DNA of 64,000 bases from Rutstroemia sp. NJR-2017a BVV2 (taxonomy: Eukaryota > Ascomycota > Leotiomycetes > Helotiales > Rutstroemiaceae). Under the pieces are notes generated by a model that did no database searches, had not been told where the DNA came from, and saw only the letters and a list, made by a program, of their open reading frames with translations. The stretch is taken from assembly GCA_002946415.1 (NCBI GenBank), contig NJPS01000038.1, forward strand, positions 248,001 to 312,000, written 5' to 3'. Shown piece by piece: positions 45,085 to 58,872 of this stretch (position 1 is its first letter; each line of letters starts with the position of its first letter). The position numbers and the translations under genes were made by a program.

Positions 45085-46621
45085 ATGTTTCGTGCAACAC
45101 GGTTTCCTGCCCAGCAGGCACGGTGTATGGTGCAGAGACAGACGCGACGAAACCCTTTATTTGGACAATATCAGGGTCAATGTCAACAACGAACTTTTAT
45201 TAATATCCCAAATTTTCTCATTCCTCCTCTCTATTTCGTGGGTTTGGGGATTGGTCTTTGGACCTGTGAGTTACGACTTATTTTTCTACCTTCTGGATGT
45301 GTTGGAGTGAACTTCAACATCATCAAAAGCATCGTCGACTATATTGGGAGTCCAATCGAAAGACGTGTCCAACGATGGTTGAGGAGCTACTGCATTGTGT
45401 GCGAGTCGTTGAAGCATCTGGGACTGTTTCCTCCGCTCTACTCTCACTGGAGGATTAGCAAGCTTCATAATCGACCAATGCTGAGAGAAAGGCAGGGAAA
45501 TGTCTCATGATGATCACATTTCAGAACAAAATCATCTACATGGCAAGTAACATCGTTCCCGTCCATACCTTCTTATCCCGCAATCGAATCTTATGAGAGA
45601 TAGCCCGGCCTGCCTCCAAATGCACGTCAAGAGACGATCGCAACTTACCAAAAGGAATGTCTGGGAATACAATGGCGAGAAGAAAAGATCAAATCCACCG
45701 ATGGCACTTCAATTAGCCTATGTGTAGCAGAAGCAAATGCTGGCACGAAAGAGAAGACTCCACGTAAAATGATCTATATATTATACTTTCAAGGTCACTG
45801 GCCCCCCTAATGGTTCTCGCTTTCTTTTTCACCCCTTTATTTACACGATGTGCAGGAAATGCATCATCCTTGCCTCCTAGACTCCCGTTCTTGTCGTCTG
45901 TGCCGAGAAAGTTGCAGAAGTCGGGCGGGAAGCTAGATGATCCTGTCCAATATGTGTTCGTGTGCTGCAGCTATAGAGGATACTGGACGTCGAGTGGAAG
46001 ACCTTCCGAGCGGGGAATCATACGCGATGCCGTAGCCACGTTGCACTGGGTCAAAGAGGACTTGCAGTCTCGAGCGAATCCAGATGGTTGCGACGTCATT
46101 CTATGGGGACAAAGTATTGGTGCGGGAGTTGCGACGAGTTTGGCAGCTAAGGAGGATATATTCTCGAGGCAGTTGCGATTGCAGTTGTTGATATTGGAGA
46201 CGCCATTCTTGGGCATGTATGCTTCTCACCGTCGGGCTTGAGCTAATCGCAGCAGTGGCTAATGAAAAACAGTAAGGCGATGTTAGAGACACTCTACCCG
46301 CAGAAGTGGCTTCCATATCGACATCTCTGGCCATTTCTGAGAAATCACCTCGACAGTTGGAAAGCACTAGGTGATCTGCACGACAGAATACGAAGGACTG
46401 GCATGCAGGAACCGCGGGTTTTCATCCTGCAGGCCGGTAAGGATGAACTGGTGCCAACATCGCATGGAGATATGTTGCAGAAGAGATGTGCAGAATTGGG
46501 CTTGGATGTGAAGCGGAAGATCGTGGAGAGTGCATTACATAACGAGGTCCTGGTTCGCGGAGGCGGATCTGCAGCTATCGCAGAAGCAATAGAGCAAGTT
46601 GCTCGAGAAGATTCCCGTTGA
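45085..46621 (+). CDS. Membrane-anchored alpha/beta hydrolase (Bem46/ABHD-like), 375 aa, 5 exons
   Basis: Exons 45085-45265, 45496-45542, 45604-45793, 45856-46216 and 46273-46621 join in frame. Intron 2 (45543-45603) is GC-AG with donor GCAAGT; it gives the family motif QNKIIYMPGLPPNARQE. A transmembrane helix lies at about 44-66 (IPPLYFVGLGIGLW). The hydrolase core shows the oxyanion region FQGNASSLPPRLPFL, SYRGYWTSSGRPSERG, the nucleophile elbow GQSIG (Ser in ILWGQSIGAG), the acid in LQAGKDELVP and His in ESALHNEV. These proteins are serine hydrolases linked to lipids or membranes; Bem46 relatives affect cell polarity, but the substrate is unknown. Confidence 0.92.
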
Positions 46622-48297
46622 GGATATTGGAGGGGGTAATAAACGATAAACTCCTATTGTACGTAATTTGTTTTAATGCAATGGAAGTGATTGTCACGCA
46701 ATGAAAAGTCGAGTCGTTGACTCGTTGCGCTGTGATAATATGATATATCACAAGACTTTCGCAACACTCCTGCATTAGATCGAAGCTTGCTGGAAATAGC
46801 TGTCACATCGTCGAGATTTCTTTTCGTCTGGTCTTTTTGTGAGGCGGTCTGCTCTGTCTTGACTCTTTCACCATGCCCAACTTCCCGTCCCTACATTCTC
46901 TTTCTGTTCCGTAAAGTGCTATCATAGCATTGGCCTTCTAGAAATCGCCCTTACCAGGGGAAGATGGTCGCTCGAGTTTCATAAGGGAGACATTTCCGAA
47001 TGGTCGGGCTCTACCAAGTTTTAATTTCCATACTAGTAAGCCTTAGCGTTGCATGTGGCCTTCCAGCTTTCACGGACCTGAAGCTCTTAAGTGCAGGGGA
47101 AACCTTTCTCCCTTGCATCCTTCCGACAGCGTTGAGCTCCGCTACTGTTTTTTGCCTCGACTCCGAGGAGGGGCAATTCTGAAGCTGTTTTCGCCGTTTG
47201 AGTTTGAGCAATGAAGAAGACGCAATGTACAAGTGTGCACGAGTTGGGCTTCAATTGACCCCCTCCATCTGGTACCAGCGATTTCATTTGGCTGCAATCA
47301 ATCTGATTTCCAATCGCGACAGCCCTACCTTTCATTTTACCGGCCACAAGTCCGTGGTGGTATCGCTGAGGCTTCTGGACAATGACTGGTCCGGGGAAGC
47401 AAGGTACAAACGGCGGGTTCTATCGATAGACACAGTTGCTCACAGGAGACAGGAGTACAGTGTGTGTACGTGAGAGCAGGTCAGGATGAGGAATAGTCCA
47501 GGTGCTGCTTTTGTCGCTGCAAAGTCAAAGTTTCCGAAAAGCTCGGCGAAGTAGATTCAGTGATTGAAGGGCCTAGAAATGAGCGGCAGAAGCCTAGAAT
47601 GAGGGTGGTGTCGGGCTGCCTGCCTAATGGCGAAAAGGATTTCTTTTGGCTGGTGCAAGAAGCGTCGGCCGGTGATTGGCCAATTCCTCCGATATCTTTC
47701 GCTGCCCTTTCGGTGAACCAAAGAAGCGAGAGAAGTTCCCTCGTTCCCTCGCTCCCTCGCTCCCTCGCTCCCATGTCTCACGCTTATTCCTCCCACACCA
47801 AAACCCACGGCCAAATCTCTTTTTGGGCTTGGGCCTCCACTTCTCCCACCATGGCTTATGCACTTACCCTGCCCCATGCCGCAAAATACTGGGAAAGGCG
47901 TTGCAATTCCAAACAAGATAAGGCCATCCTTCTGAATATTCAGGCCATCTGATTTGAGATCACCTGCTTTGGTGTTAGGTTCGTATAAAGTGGTTTGCTT
48001 TGATCCCCTGTCAACGCGTCTCCCAACCCAAGGCGCGTCAGCCATTTGCCTGTCTGCTTGCCTGTGTGCTTGCATGCGTATATATATACCTGCCAACCCA
48101 CCCATCAAATCTCTTTCTTTTACATTCAATGCGGCTCTTCTCCTCCAGCCAGTCGACAATCAAGTTTCTGTGTCGCTAATCCTGTTTCTGTATTCTGTTG
48201 CTTAAGGTATAAAGTACAAGAAGATTCGTTCGTTGTCGTCGGCCGCCTACGAAAATTTCTTCTTGTGTGTGACGAACATTCATTCCAATCAAAGAGA
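46622..48297. other. Intergenic region upstream of the BTB gene
   Basis: About 1.7 kb. A 60-codon plus-strand frame at 47000-47182 starts with a signal-like hydrophobic segment but is short and unsupported. A CCCTCGCT tandem repeat lies at about 47736-47772. Many overlapping frames in 47480-48200 reflect open low-complexity sequence and not genes. From 48060 the sequence is pyrimidine-rich and is probably promoter and leader of the BTB gene. Confidence 0.4.
47736..47772. repeat. CCCTCGCT tandem repeat
   Basis: About four to five copies of an 8-nt unit in a row (TTCCCTCG then CTCCCTCG). Simple minisatellite in non-coding DNA. Confidence 0.85.
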
Positions 48298-49284
48298 ATG
48301 TTTGCCCGCGTTCCGAACAAGCCACAGACAGAGAGCTTTTCAAAGAGTCGAAGGACGAAAGGGAAGACTTCATTCCGCGAGCATGCTGTATCAAAACATC
48401 GTCATGAACGATCCCGCAAACTTCCGACCGAAGAAGGTCAATCATCTCCCAAGTATGTTGCCTACCTACATCCCAAAGCATCGAGCATCTTGATGGTCGC
48501 TAACTGTTGCCTTAAGCTCCTTGACCTCCTCTATAATCACGATTGTCGTCGGTCGGGAACAACGATTGTTCGCTGCACATGAAGATGTTCTATGCCTATC
48601 GCCATTCTTCCAGGCAGCATGCAGAAACCAATATATGGAAACCACCAACAAACGAATCACTCTTCCTGACGAAGAGCCCGAAATCTTCTCGTCGATTCTC
48701 GAGTATCTATATAAAGGGGACTATTATCCAAGACTAATACAGAATAAACGTCGAAACACATGGGAACTTGAGACAGGTGAAGGTGCAGGAGGATTCGAAT
48801 CAACTGTTCATCATCATTCGATTGATGGTGATGTGTTGAAGGATACAGTCATCTACTGTACGGCTGAGAAGTACGGACTGGATGAGCTCAAACGAGTAGC
48901 ACTACGAAAGCAAGGACTTCGTAAGTACCGTACATCTCATTCATATCTCATCAACTAACTCTATCATCAATAAGAATCCGGCATTCAATGCAGCACCATC
49001 CTGTCGTCGGCACGATATGCATATGCGAACACTCCTGAAAGTGATTCGAAGTTGCGAGCTCATTACCTCGCTCTCATAATTCGGAGTCGAAACACTTTCA
49101 AACGAAGTGGTACTATGCAACTTGAGATGATGCAGGGTGGATCACCTCTCTTCTTTGACCTGTTCGTTGCTCTCACTAATCATATTGATGATGTTGTTGC
49201 GTAAGTCTTCTGTGTGCTACATGATGCGATGGATGTGCTAACGATAATGATAGAGCATCGCCACGTAGTGGTAGAAACATTTGA
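48298..49284 (+). CDS. BTB/POZ domain protein, 271 aa, 4 exons
   Basis: Exons 48298-48452, 48517-48920, 48975-49200 and 49254-49284 join in frame; intron 1 has a GCTAAC branch site. After a basic N-terminus of about 50 residues, the BTB fold runs from about 53 (SSIITIVVGREQRLFAAHEDVLCLSPFFQ) through RITLPDEEPEIFSSILEYLYKGDYYP to YCTAEKYGLDELKRVAL near 185. The C-terminal 85 residues (ILSSARYAYANTPESDSKLRAHYLALI) are helical. Proteins of this plan are common in filamentous fungi; BTB domains dimerise and can recruit Cul3 ligases, but no partner domain (MATH, Kelch, zinc finger) is present here. Function otherwise unknown. Confidence 0.88.
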
Positions 49285-51557
49285 GCGGGCTGTCTACACG
49301 TCCTTCATCCACACCGTTCATCACGAAGCTGTCGCTCTCGGGCATCAAAACTGTCGTCCCATCGACACACGTCTCATCCAGCTCACACAACTCAACCTCT
49401 TCAGTCTCGTCCACCCATTTCATCCTCGCGTCTCATCATGCAATCTCATTTCGCATTTCTCTTCTCTTCATCCACCACCCCTATATTATCCCATGTCACG
49501 AAAAACAACGAAAACAACTCACCCTCACGAAAGCATTAATAAATCTTGATACCAGGCGTTCGGTATTTCCTTCTTCTCTTTTCTTTGGGGGTTAATAGGA
49601 CTTGGTTATGAATCGCTTGCTTGCTTGCTTGCTTGTACAACTACTCTTCATGTATTATAACGTTTGATGACTTTATTTGTTCTTTCCTTTCGCTTTTCTT
49701 ATTTATGTTTTATGTTATGTCGGGCATCGTATTATGCCTTGGTGGTTTTCTGCTTGGTTGGCTTTCTTCTTATTTGGGAAAGGGACGGAAGGGAAGCTCT
49801 CGACATGGAAAACAGAACCAAGCGTCTTACAGAGAGCAGAGTCTTCCCATCTCTATCTATCCATTTATATTTTGCATTTACATTTATACCTTCTATTACC
49901 TTTCTTTCTTTCTTCTACACAACCCTCCCTCCCTCCCATCACAACAACAGATGATTTGGCTTTGGGTAGGAACGCGGATGGGTAGAAAAGAACCTAAGGA
50001 TCTCGCGCGGGACGGGGAGGAAAAGATTTATATCAATCAAATTGAATGGCTGGCGTGTATTATTTATCTTCCATATTCCATTCTTTCACTGCGTTTTCTA
50101 CATTCGTACCGCGACTCTATTTCGCGCCGGTGTAGCGCTTTGTTTTGTGTTTCTCTGCTGCCTTCTGAGTTTGCTTTTCCTTTCGCGATGGAAACTGGGA
50201 AAGGGGGAGGAAAGAATGAAAGAATGAAAGATGGAAGGAAGGAACAGGGAAGGTGGTTAGATTTTGAATAAGTAACATTATATCTGGAATATTATCATAT
50301 TACTATTGGATTACACCAGAAACCAGACACCAGTTAGAAGCTAGTTTTCAGCCTATATAATATATAGTATGTGATGTGACATACTGTATCTATACCCATT
50401 CTCCCCGGCGCAGAAGATAACAACTGGACAACGACAATGCTCAAAAGACAATCAAACAATAACATCTTTACAATTTCGGAAGATTCTCTGGGACATTCAC
50501 ATCAACATATTATACCAAATCAGCATAGTTTTTTCCCCTGCGCTGAAGCTGAAGTATTGTTCTTGATTGTGGAATATAAATATGAAGATGAAGATGGAGA
50601 TATATATACTTAGTGCGAAATAATTTGAGCTACGTTATCTCGAACTTCCTGCATTTGCAATGTATATCAATCAGCAAGTCGAGGAACTCGGGCATCCGAA
50701 ATTATCGGCCGGGTTACTGTTGGGCCGGTGTTGTATTTTGACCGGATGGTAAATAAACAGATAGTGAGTGTACTGTACTTCATCTCGCGGAAGAATAGGA
50801 CTTCAAAACGTGCTTCGTCAACAGGGCGTGCTATGGTATGGTGGCTGGCTGACAAACAGGTTTGAGGCTGGCTGGATAGGGACGTGGTGGATGTGGATGC
50901 GGTGAATGTGAGTCATATAAATTGTTTCTGTGCGGGTGAGCGAGGAGGGAAGGAAGATCGACGGGCGTACAGTACGGTATGGTACAGTACAAGTAAATGT
51001 GAGTCTTCGTTCAGGCGGGTGGTTGTATGAGTCAAAATCAGCGGAATGAGTTGAAATGAAGGGGAGGTGGGAAAGTGAAGGGTGTGGTGAGGAGTACGGT
51101 TGAGGACTGAGGACTGAGGACTGAGGACTGAGGACTGAAGCTGAACTGGAAGAAACGACTGAGGCATCAGGAATTCTTGACTTAAAGCTGAGGTTGAGAA
51201 GTGCTTCGCACGAGAGAGCTGGAATAGGACGGCTGAAATGGATGAAGGGACAAATATAAATGGGTATATGATTTAAATGTTAGAGAAACTAAAAACATAT
51301 GGGTATGTATGTACAAGTGTGTACAGTACTTAAACAATAAACGAGAGCCTTTATCTATCCAGTCCTATCCTCTGTCCGATTCCCATCCCATCCAATCCAA
51401 TCCAATCGAACAATTTTGCTCCTTCCTTTTTCCTTTCTCTTGCTCTGCTGTGTGATTTTGATTTCCCTTTTCCAAGTGAACCTTCCCCCCTAGTACCCTA
51501 GCGAAGAATTCACCACCAAAAAACCCCCCTTTCTTCCACCCATTCACCAACCACCCT
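49285..51557. other. Gene-poor region between BTB and exo-glucanase genes
   Basis: About 2.3 kb. The open frame at 49621-50271 is hydrophobic only because of a T-rich plus strand, overlaps other frames, and lacks a domain, so I do not call it. Short repeats include GCTTGCTTGCTTG near 49616-49635 and a GGACTGA array at 51102-51138. AT-rich at 50280-50640. The last part is the 3' flank of the GH5 gene. Confidence 0.45.
51102..51138. repeat. GAGGACT tandem repeat
   Basis: Five tandem copies of a 7-nt unit (TGAGGAC) in non-coding DNA. No evident function. Confidence 0.85.
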
Positions 51558-53126
<1,569 letters not shown>

Positions 53127-54669
53127 TATGAGTTAAGATATCGTTCGAAGAATAGTAGTCGTCTTCATGAGAAAGTAAGCTCTTAAAAAGATTGTAAAGT
53201 TGCAGTAAGACACAGCAATATAAGTTCACAAACTGACAGAAGGACTATCGAATGAACGAGATGAACCTGTCTGGCACTTCTTACTTAACTCACTCTCACT
53301 TCAACCCCGCAAGAAACACGATGATGATTAAGGAGATCTTAGCAGGGTAAACTGCAGCACATGACGGGATGGGACCTGTAACGTAAAGAGCAGCGTGAAG
53401 ATCATGTCTATTTATGACATTAGAACGTCAATCGAAGAGGAAATTCCAACCGCAACCTGGGGAGCTCAGGTCATCTGGTAGACACCTCCACCAGAGCTCC
53501 AAGCCCATTCGCACATACTTAATTTTTTATGGAGTGAACTACTTCATCCATCGATGTTGGCGGCCATGCAATACTTACAACGCCAGGGTTGCTCCAAGCC
53601 TCCAACGAAGAGTTGTACTCGAGTAGGTCAGGCTGAATCGTGTACCTACTACTACCAAGAAACTGTGTGCAGAAAGTAGGGATCGCAGGGTATGGGGGAT
53701 CTGCGTTAACAACAGGGATGCAGTGGCTGTTGTTCGCAGTTGGGCGGTGGATAAATTCAAGATTTGGAGCGTCGAGCGCAATATCCCATGTTCCTCCGGT
53801 AGTGTACATCCGTGCTGGTGATATCATATGTAGATGCTACTGCAGGGGTGAAACAGACAGCTCAGGAACCAAAAGACACCGAGTTGGATTGCATGCTTTT
53901 CGCGCGAAGACTTGGACAATCCATTCTACACATACTGTATGAATTGTCATTGTTCATTGTTGTGCTTTCTTTCTGTAACACAACGTGGTGGCGGTGTCTG
54001 AGCGAGGTGCCAAGTGTGGCGGAGGGGGGACCCCATTTCTATATCTGGTTCCTGATATGTATGGCGCCCCTATTGATGACCCGAATTTCTTCAAGACTTC
54101 TAATTTGGAAAATTTCTAGGCTGTCTGAGCCGTCCTGATACGTTGGAAGCATACTTTGGCGTCGTGATATAAATTTGGAAAGGATAAGGACCCCCTTTGC
54201 CAAAGAGCCGATGAAGCGCCACACTCCAAAAATATTACAGCAGTACTAAGACATCTTTCTCGAAGTTTAAGATCGTATCTAGGAAGCAGTCAAGACTTTC
54301 GGTGTGGTGCCATAGAATATGATAGGTTAAGCTCCAAGCCCTATCTCACGACTTTAGGACCGTGGGGACTAATGTTCAAGCTTAATACGGCGTTTAACCT
54401 CTCCTGTCAACATCAGCATGAAATCTAGCCCTTCGTAATCAAAGCTCTTTTGTCGCTTTGACATGTGAAGCTTGAGAGTCCATGCACTTCGCCTCCTTCA
54501 AGGAGCTCCATGAAGAGAGCTCGTTAACTTAGCACGCCTAGTCGATATGTATGGTCATGATATTTGGCTATCAGGAAGAGATTGAAGATATCGTATTTTA
54601 TTGATGATAAATCACTCTGCATTGGATATCCAACATCTCATACTCGACCTCGTATCCGAGGCCGCATGC
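53127..54669. other. Intergenic region upstream of the exo-glucanase gene
   Basis: About 1.5 kb. The first few hundred bases are the GH5 promoter. A possible gene fragment is noted separately at 53519-53827. The rest shows only short frames. Confidence 0.4.
53519..53827 (-). other. Possible gene fragment of unknown function, about 100 codons
   Basis: A minus-strand frame reads like real protein: TTGGTWDIALDAPNLEFIHRP, two cysteines (CIPVV, TFCTQF), an N-glycosylation site and PGVVSIAWPPTS. It has no convincing signal peptide or start codon, although a CTGCAG acceptor-like site lies just upstream near 53843. I recognise no family. It may be one exon of a small gene, a decayed copy of a secreted protein gene, or chance. 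Confidence 0.3.
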
Positions 54670-55907
54670 TCATTTCGTAGTGTTCTTTTCTACTACTCCT
54701 CTTGCAAATTCTCCAAATGTGATACCCATCTCCGAGTCTACTATCTCGCCCAGGTTAGGCTGGGTGAAGACGGCAATCGTATTCCTGGCTATCCTCGCTC
54801 CCTTGTTCTCACCGTCGGCTACTCCTGGTCGTACACCTCTTACGAAATGGGGGACAGCTTTGAATTTGCCTTTCGTGATTCTCTCAAGTGCCTCCCCAGT
54901 TTGGAAAGCAATGCAGTCTTTGGGGATCTTCACCTGGACCGTCTCACCACTTCGAGAATGAATGTAGAGTCCCGCTGTTGGGTCCGGAGATGAAGGAAGT
55001 TCAGGAAGAGGGTCAAGACTGGTTGGCTGATACCCGTAGGATATTGGGATCGCTGGTGGATGGCGAGTCTCGTTGACGAACATTGCAGATGTTAGGCCGG
55101 TGAGACATCCATGGTCCAGATGAGTGGCACACCAATCATCATCTACTTTCTCGGGCATATCTTCCTCCTGGGAGTCGTCTGTGGCTTCCGCTGGGAAGTA
55201 ATGAAGTAATCGTGCTTTAGTCGTAGTGGAAGTCTTGACCACATGTTCAAGATAACCAGGCTTGTAATCAGGTATCTCTTTCTCTGCGTACTTGTCGCAG
55301 GCTTGTGCTACGAGCACAGCAGTATCGATGATGATTTTGCAAAGACTCTCGAAAGTAGGCTTGAAACCAGGTAGCATAGAATTCGTCGGCCAGATGTTGG
55401 GACTGAGGTATTCCGGGAAGTTTTCAGGAGAAAATTCAGAGGTAGGCTCAGCGCAGGATAGCGATGGGTCAACGTAAAAGGCACAATTCGCATAGTACGA
55501 TCCCTTCAGTGTGTCCACTTGGCCATTCTTGAGTGTTTCTTTACCTCGCGACCAACCAGTGAGATACTTTGCTGCTGCATTTTCAAGCTTTTCTGCAAAT
55601 CATCAGACCTTGCTGCTCAACTAGAAAGCGAGGCTGCTGCTATACTGACCGAGTCTGAATTCTGGTAGATTTCCGAGATAGGAAGAATATGACAGGAGTC
55701 GGTGTCTTAGTTCCACAAATTCTTGAGGGACATTTTTAACAAGAATGATACCCAATGAATCGGGACCGAATGCTTCCTCTAAGGTTGAGAAAGAGACATT
55801 CCCTACAGTACATCTAGATTAGCTGGTGAAAGTTGCACTTTTTGCGGCGCTTTAGACGGACCGTTCTGGAGATCTTCGAGAGTAACAGTTACGGGAGATG
55901 GAGACAT
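54670..55907 (-). CDS. Iron/2-oxoglutarate-dependent oxygenase-like protein, 373 aa, 3 exons
   Basis: Exons 55907-55862, 55802-55650 and 55592-54670 join in frame. The double-stranded beta-helix core shows the metal ligands His224-x-Asp226 (WCATHLDHGCLTGLTS), a distal His315 in GKFKAVPHFVRG, and the RIARNTIAVFTQP strand in place of the RxS that binds 2-oxoglutarate. The N-terminal part (ILVKNVPQEFVELRHRLLSY ... YLGNLPE) resembles the isopenicillin-N-synthase fold's cap. The family oxidises small molecules using iron and oxygen; many eukaryotes have one such uncharacterised conserved protein. Substrate unknown. It is divergent from the FRG1-like gene with 238 bases between starts. Confidence 0.8.
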
Positions 55908-56145
55908 CTTTACAATAGAAGACTCTGTTGTTGTGCTTGATTCTAAAGCCCACAACACAAAAGCTCCCTGGAATTTGTGCTGATTAAATATTTAGAATTT
56001 CGCATGAATGGGATGTTGTACGCTGGAGGGGACCGGCCGACAATTTCCCAGCTATCGCCTTTATCGAGCATCGTGAATATTGACCTTCCTAACACATTTT
56101 AATCCGCAAACCCATAAACTCTCCATCACAACCCCGCGCATCATC
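55908..56145. promoter_or_regulatory. Short divergent promoter, oxygenase (-) and FRG1-like (+)
   Basis: Only 238 bases separate the two start codons, so both genes must share this region and may be co-expressed. No canonical TATA box is seen on either side. Confidence 0.55.
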
Positions 56146-57040
56146 ATGGTTAAACCGTTAAGTTTCAAAGGCGATAAGAAGACGAAGAAAAGAAAGCGCG
56201 TTGATACAGAGGAAAAATTTGGTGACTCCGAAGCATCAGCATCAGCATCAGCATCAGCATCTAAAGCTATCTCAAAACCTCAAGAAGAGGAGGCTGCGCC
56301 CGACGATGACAGCTGGGTCACTGCAGAAGCTTCGACCGATGTTGTAGGGCCCGTTATATTTGTTCTGCCGTCAGAACCGCCGTCATGTATAGCTTGCGAT
56401 ACCAATGGAAAGGTATTTGCGAGCGCGTTGGAAAATATGATTGACAACAATCCAACCACAGCAGAACCGCATGACGTTAGACAAGTATGGGTTGCGAACA
56501 GAGTAGCAGGTACGGAGACGTTTAGTTTTAAGGGTCATCACGGAAAGTGAGTGCATCATGGTCTCAATATCCTGTTTCGATACTGATGGGTATATTCTTA
56601 GGTATTTGAGTTGCGACAAATTTGGCATTCTATCTGCGAATACCGAAGCCGTTTCCCCTCTAGAATCCTTCCTCGCGATTCCGACAGCGGACACACCAGG
56701 GACTTTTCAGATTCAGACTCTGCGGGACACTTTCCTGACAGTGAAGCCAAGCACATCCTCCAAAGAGAATGCGCAACCAGAAATTCGCGGTGATGCGGAC
56801 GCAATTAACTTCAATACTACATTACGGATTAGGATGCAAGCACGATTCAAGCCGAAGTTGAAGGCATCCAAAGAAGAGAAAGCTAGCCAGAAGATAAGCA
56901 GAAAGGAACTAGAGGAAGCTGTAGGACGAAGGCTGGATGATGACGAGGTCAGGAAACTCAAGAAGGCCAGAAGAGAAGGTGATTATCATGAAGCATTACT
57001 TTTGTTCAAGGTGAAAAACAAGCATGATAAGTATAGTTGA
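56146..57040 (+). CDS. FRG1-like protein, 279 aa, 2 exons
   Basis: Exons 56146-56546 and 56602-57040 join in frame across a 55-nt intron. The start MVKPLSFKGDKKTKKRKR has a basic nuclear-type signal, followed by a Ser/Ala dipeptide repeat (from a GCATCA run) and an acidic linker. The FRG1 beta-trefoil spans about 85-210 (KGHHGKYLSCDKFGILSANTEAVSPLESF), and the tail has LEEAVGRRLDDDEVRKLKKARREGDYHEALLLFKVKNKHDKY, the typical end. FRG1 proteins are nuclear/nucleolar, bind RNA and associate with spliceosomes. An in-frame upstream ATG at 56080 exists, but 56146 gives the conserved start. Confidence 0.93.
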
Positions 57041-57520
57041 GGGGCATGCAGCATGACCACAATATTTGAGGAGCAGCAGACTCGAAAGGAGACAGAGGAT
57101 TCGCCAAAGAAATCGCACCAGCAATGCACCGAGGACGAGGCACACAACTCTGAAGTGAAGCCAACCGAGTAGATTTCTAGATGTCTTTTGCAAAGGAGTT
57201 GTAGACCGGCTTAAAAGGCCAACAGCTACTGTAATTACCACCACAGTCTGAAGACAGCCGTCTTATAAGGAGATCTAGATCTTAATATCCCATGTAAAAT
57301 GACTCAAAAGCTACTACTTAATATCCAAATCCATTATCAAGAAAGCTGGTATTAATCATTCCTTCCCCTCGCATTTGTTCTACAATGGTTTTGACATCGT
57401 GGACTCGTAGAAAATCCGGAGCATGACGAGGAGATAGCCCAAAAAATATTTTCTTAACCAAAGTAAAAATTTTCCATCAAGTATTTTTGAAAGCCAAAGC
57501 ACATAGAAAGTCACATCAAG
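57041..57520. other. Intergenic region between FRG1-like and WD40 genes
   Basis: About 480 bases between two plus-strand genes, forming 3' flank and promoter. AT-rich near 57440-57490. No gene or structured element seen. Confidence 0.4.
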
Positions 57521-58872
57521 ATGTACAGATTTTTTGCCTCAGATATCTTTGAAGTGAAAAGCCCAGAAGGGACTTACATCTATGATATTCTACCCGTCGG
57601 TGCTGGACTTGCCTCAATCTCGTCAGATGATTGTCTTCGATTACTAGATCCGCTCTCCTTGGATGCGCAACCTCTAAACACATTCAAGAAAGTCAATACC
57701 GATGTTACCTGCCTAAATACGATCGGCGAGGGAGACAGCTGTGTTATTTTGACTGCAGGAAGAGATGGGAAAGTCTGTCTACTAGACCCTAGGTCCGGAG
57801 CAAAGGTTGGGGAGGTCATGAGTGGTATGAGCTTTCTCGCGGCATCTTTCACTTCCTTCACAAGCAAAGTCTGTGTTATCTTCATAGCCTCGAGTGACGG
57901 CATAGATACAAGTTTGCTTTAGGAAATATAGTCGAGCCTTGCGTGAGAGAGGCCGCTTTTGGGGACTCTATCACGATACATGAATGGAGATGAGACGTTA
58001 ACTCATATTCAGATCAGAATGCACCAATTCTGTCGTTGGCGTGCTCAAAATTCAACACTCTGGCTGCTGGGACTGAATTGACTAACCATCAAGCAACGGT
58101 CTCTATCTGGTATGTATTGCGGTCCGGTGTCTTTACCTCCGCTGCTCACTGATGGATATAGGGACGCAAGATCATTAGAAGCTCCGGTCGTACAATATGT
58201 TGAGAGTCACAGTGATGATGTTACAGAGGTCAGTCCTGGCTCTCATCTTTATGGTATCGATACACTTGCTAAACCACAACCACAGCTACAATTTCACCCA
58301 ACTGAAGCATCACTTCTACTGTCTGGGTCCACGGACGGCCTTGTCAACATCTACAACACGACCATCACGGATGAAGAAGAGGCATTGCACCAAACAATCA
58401 ATCATGGCCATTCTATACATCGCGCAAACTTTCTCAGCAATACTGATATCTTCGCATTATCACACGATGAGAAATTTTCCATGTATGAGCTGGTGACGAA
58501 CCCCGAAGAAGGCGTTGAAGAACCAGCCCCGGTGCATTATGGAGACATGAGAGAGAATCTTGGAGGCGAATATGTTGCCAACGTCCTGTCGAGGCCTGAA
58601 GGAGGTGCGGTTCTAGGTATTGGTACTCATAGCAAGAACGAATTTGATCTCGTTCAGTTGAAATCAGGAAAGCCTTGGACGTTTGCACCCGAGACGAAGG
58701 TTACGTTGGCGGGAGCTCATGGCTCAGAAATAGTCAGGTCATTCTGCTTTCTTGATGCGGTATGTAGCTTACTTCGATTTCATGAGTATATACACTGACG
58801 ATGATACAGCATAGAGCAGTGTTGACTGCTGGAGAAGATGGACAAATCAAGTCTTGGAGGGGTCAGGAATGA
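57521..58872 (+). CDS. WD40 repeat protein, WDR89-like, 334 aa, 5 exons
   Basis: Exons 57521-57824, 58013-58109, 58162-58228, 58286-58759 and 58810-58872 join in frame; intron 1 (188 nt) contains a misleading open stretch. At least five WD-type blades are readable: GLASISSDDCLRLLDPLS, SCVILTAGRDGKVCLLDPRSG, TLAAGTEL ... TVSIWDARS, QFHPTEASLLLSGSTDGLVNIYN, and the final VLTAGEDGQIKSWRGQE. Size, the short last exon and the absence of other domains match WDR89-type proteins, a beta-propeller of poorly known function in eukaryotes. Probably a scaffold. Confidence 0.88.

Noticed and set aside
47000..47182. 60-codon frame with a signal-like N-terminus
   Set aside because: Short, only two cysteines after the leader, an antisense frame over the same stretch, and no promoter or splice support.
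49621..50271. 216-codon open frame with many hydrophobic residues
   Set aside because: Hydrophobicity follows from T-rich DNA, two other frames are open over the same stretch, and there is no domain, promoter context or splice pattern.
57825..57922. Extension of the first WD40 exon to a stop at 57922
   Set aside because: Splicing at 57825 restores a WD blade in frame (DQNAPILSLACSKFN) that the extension would lose.
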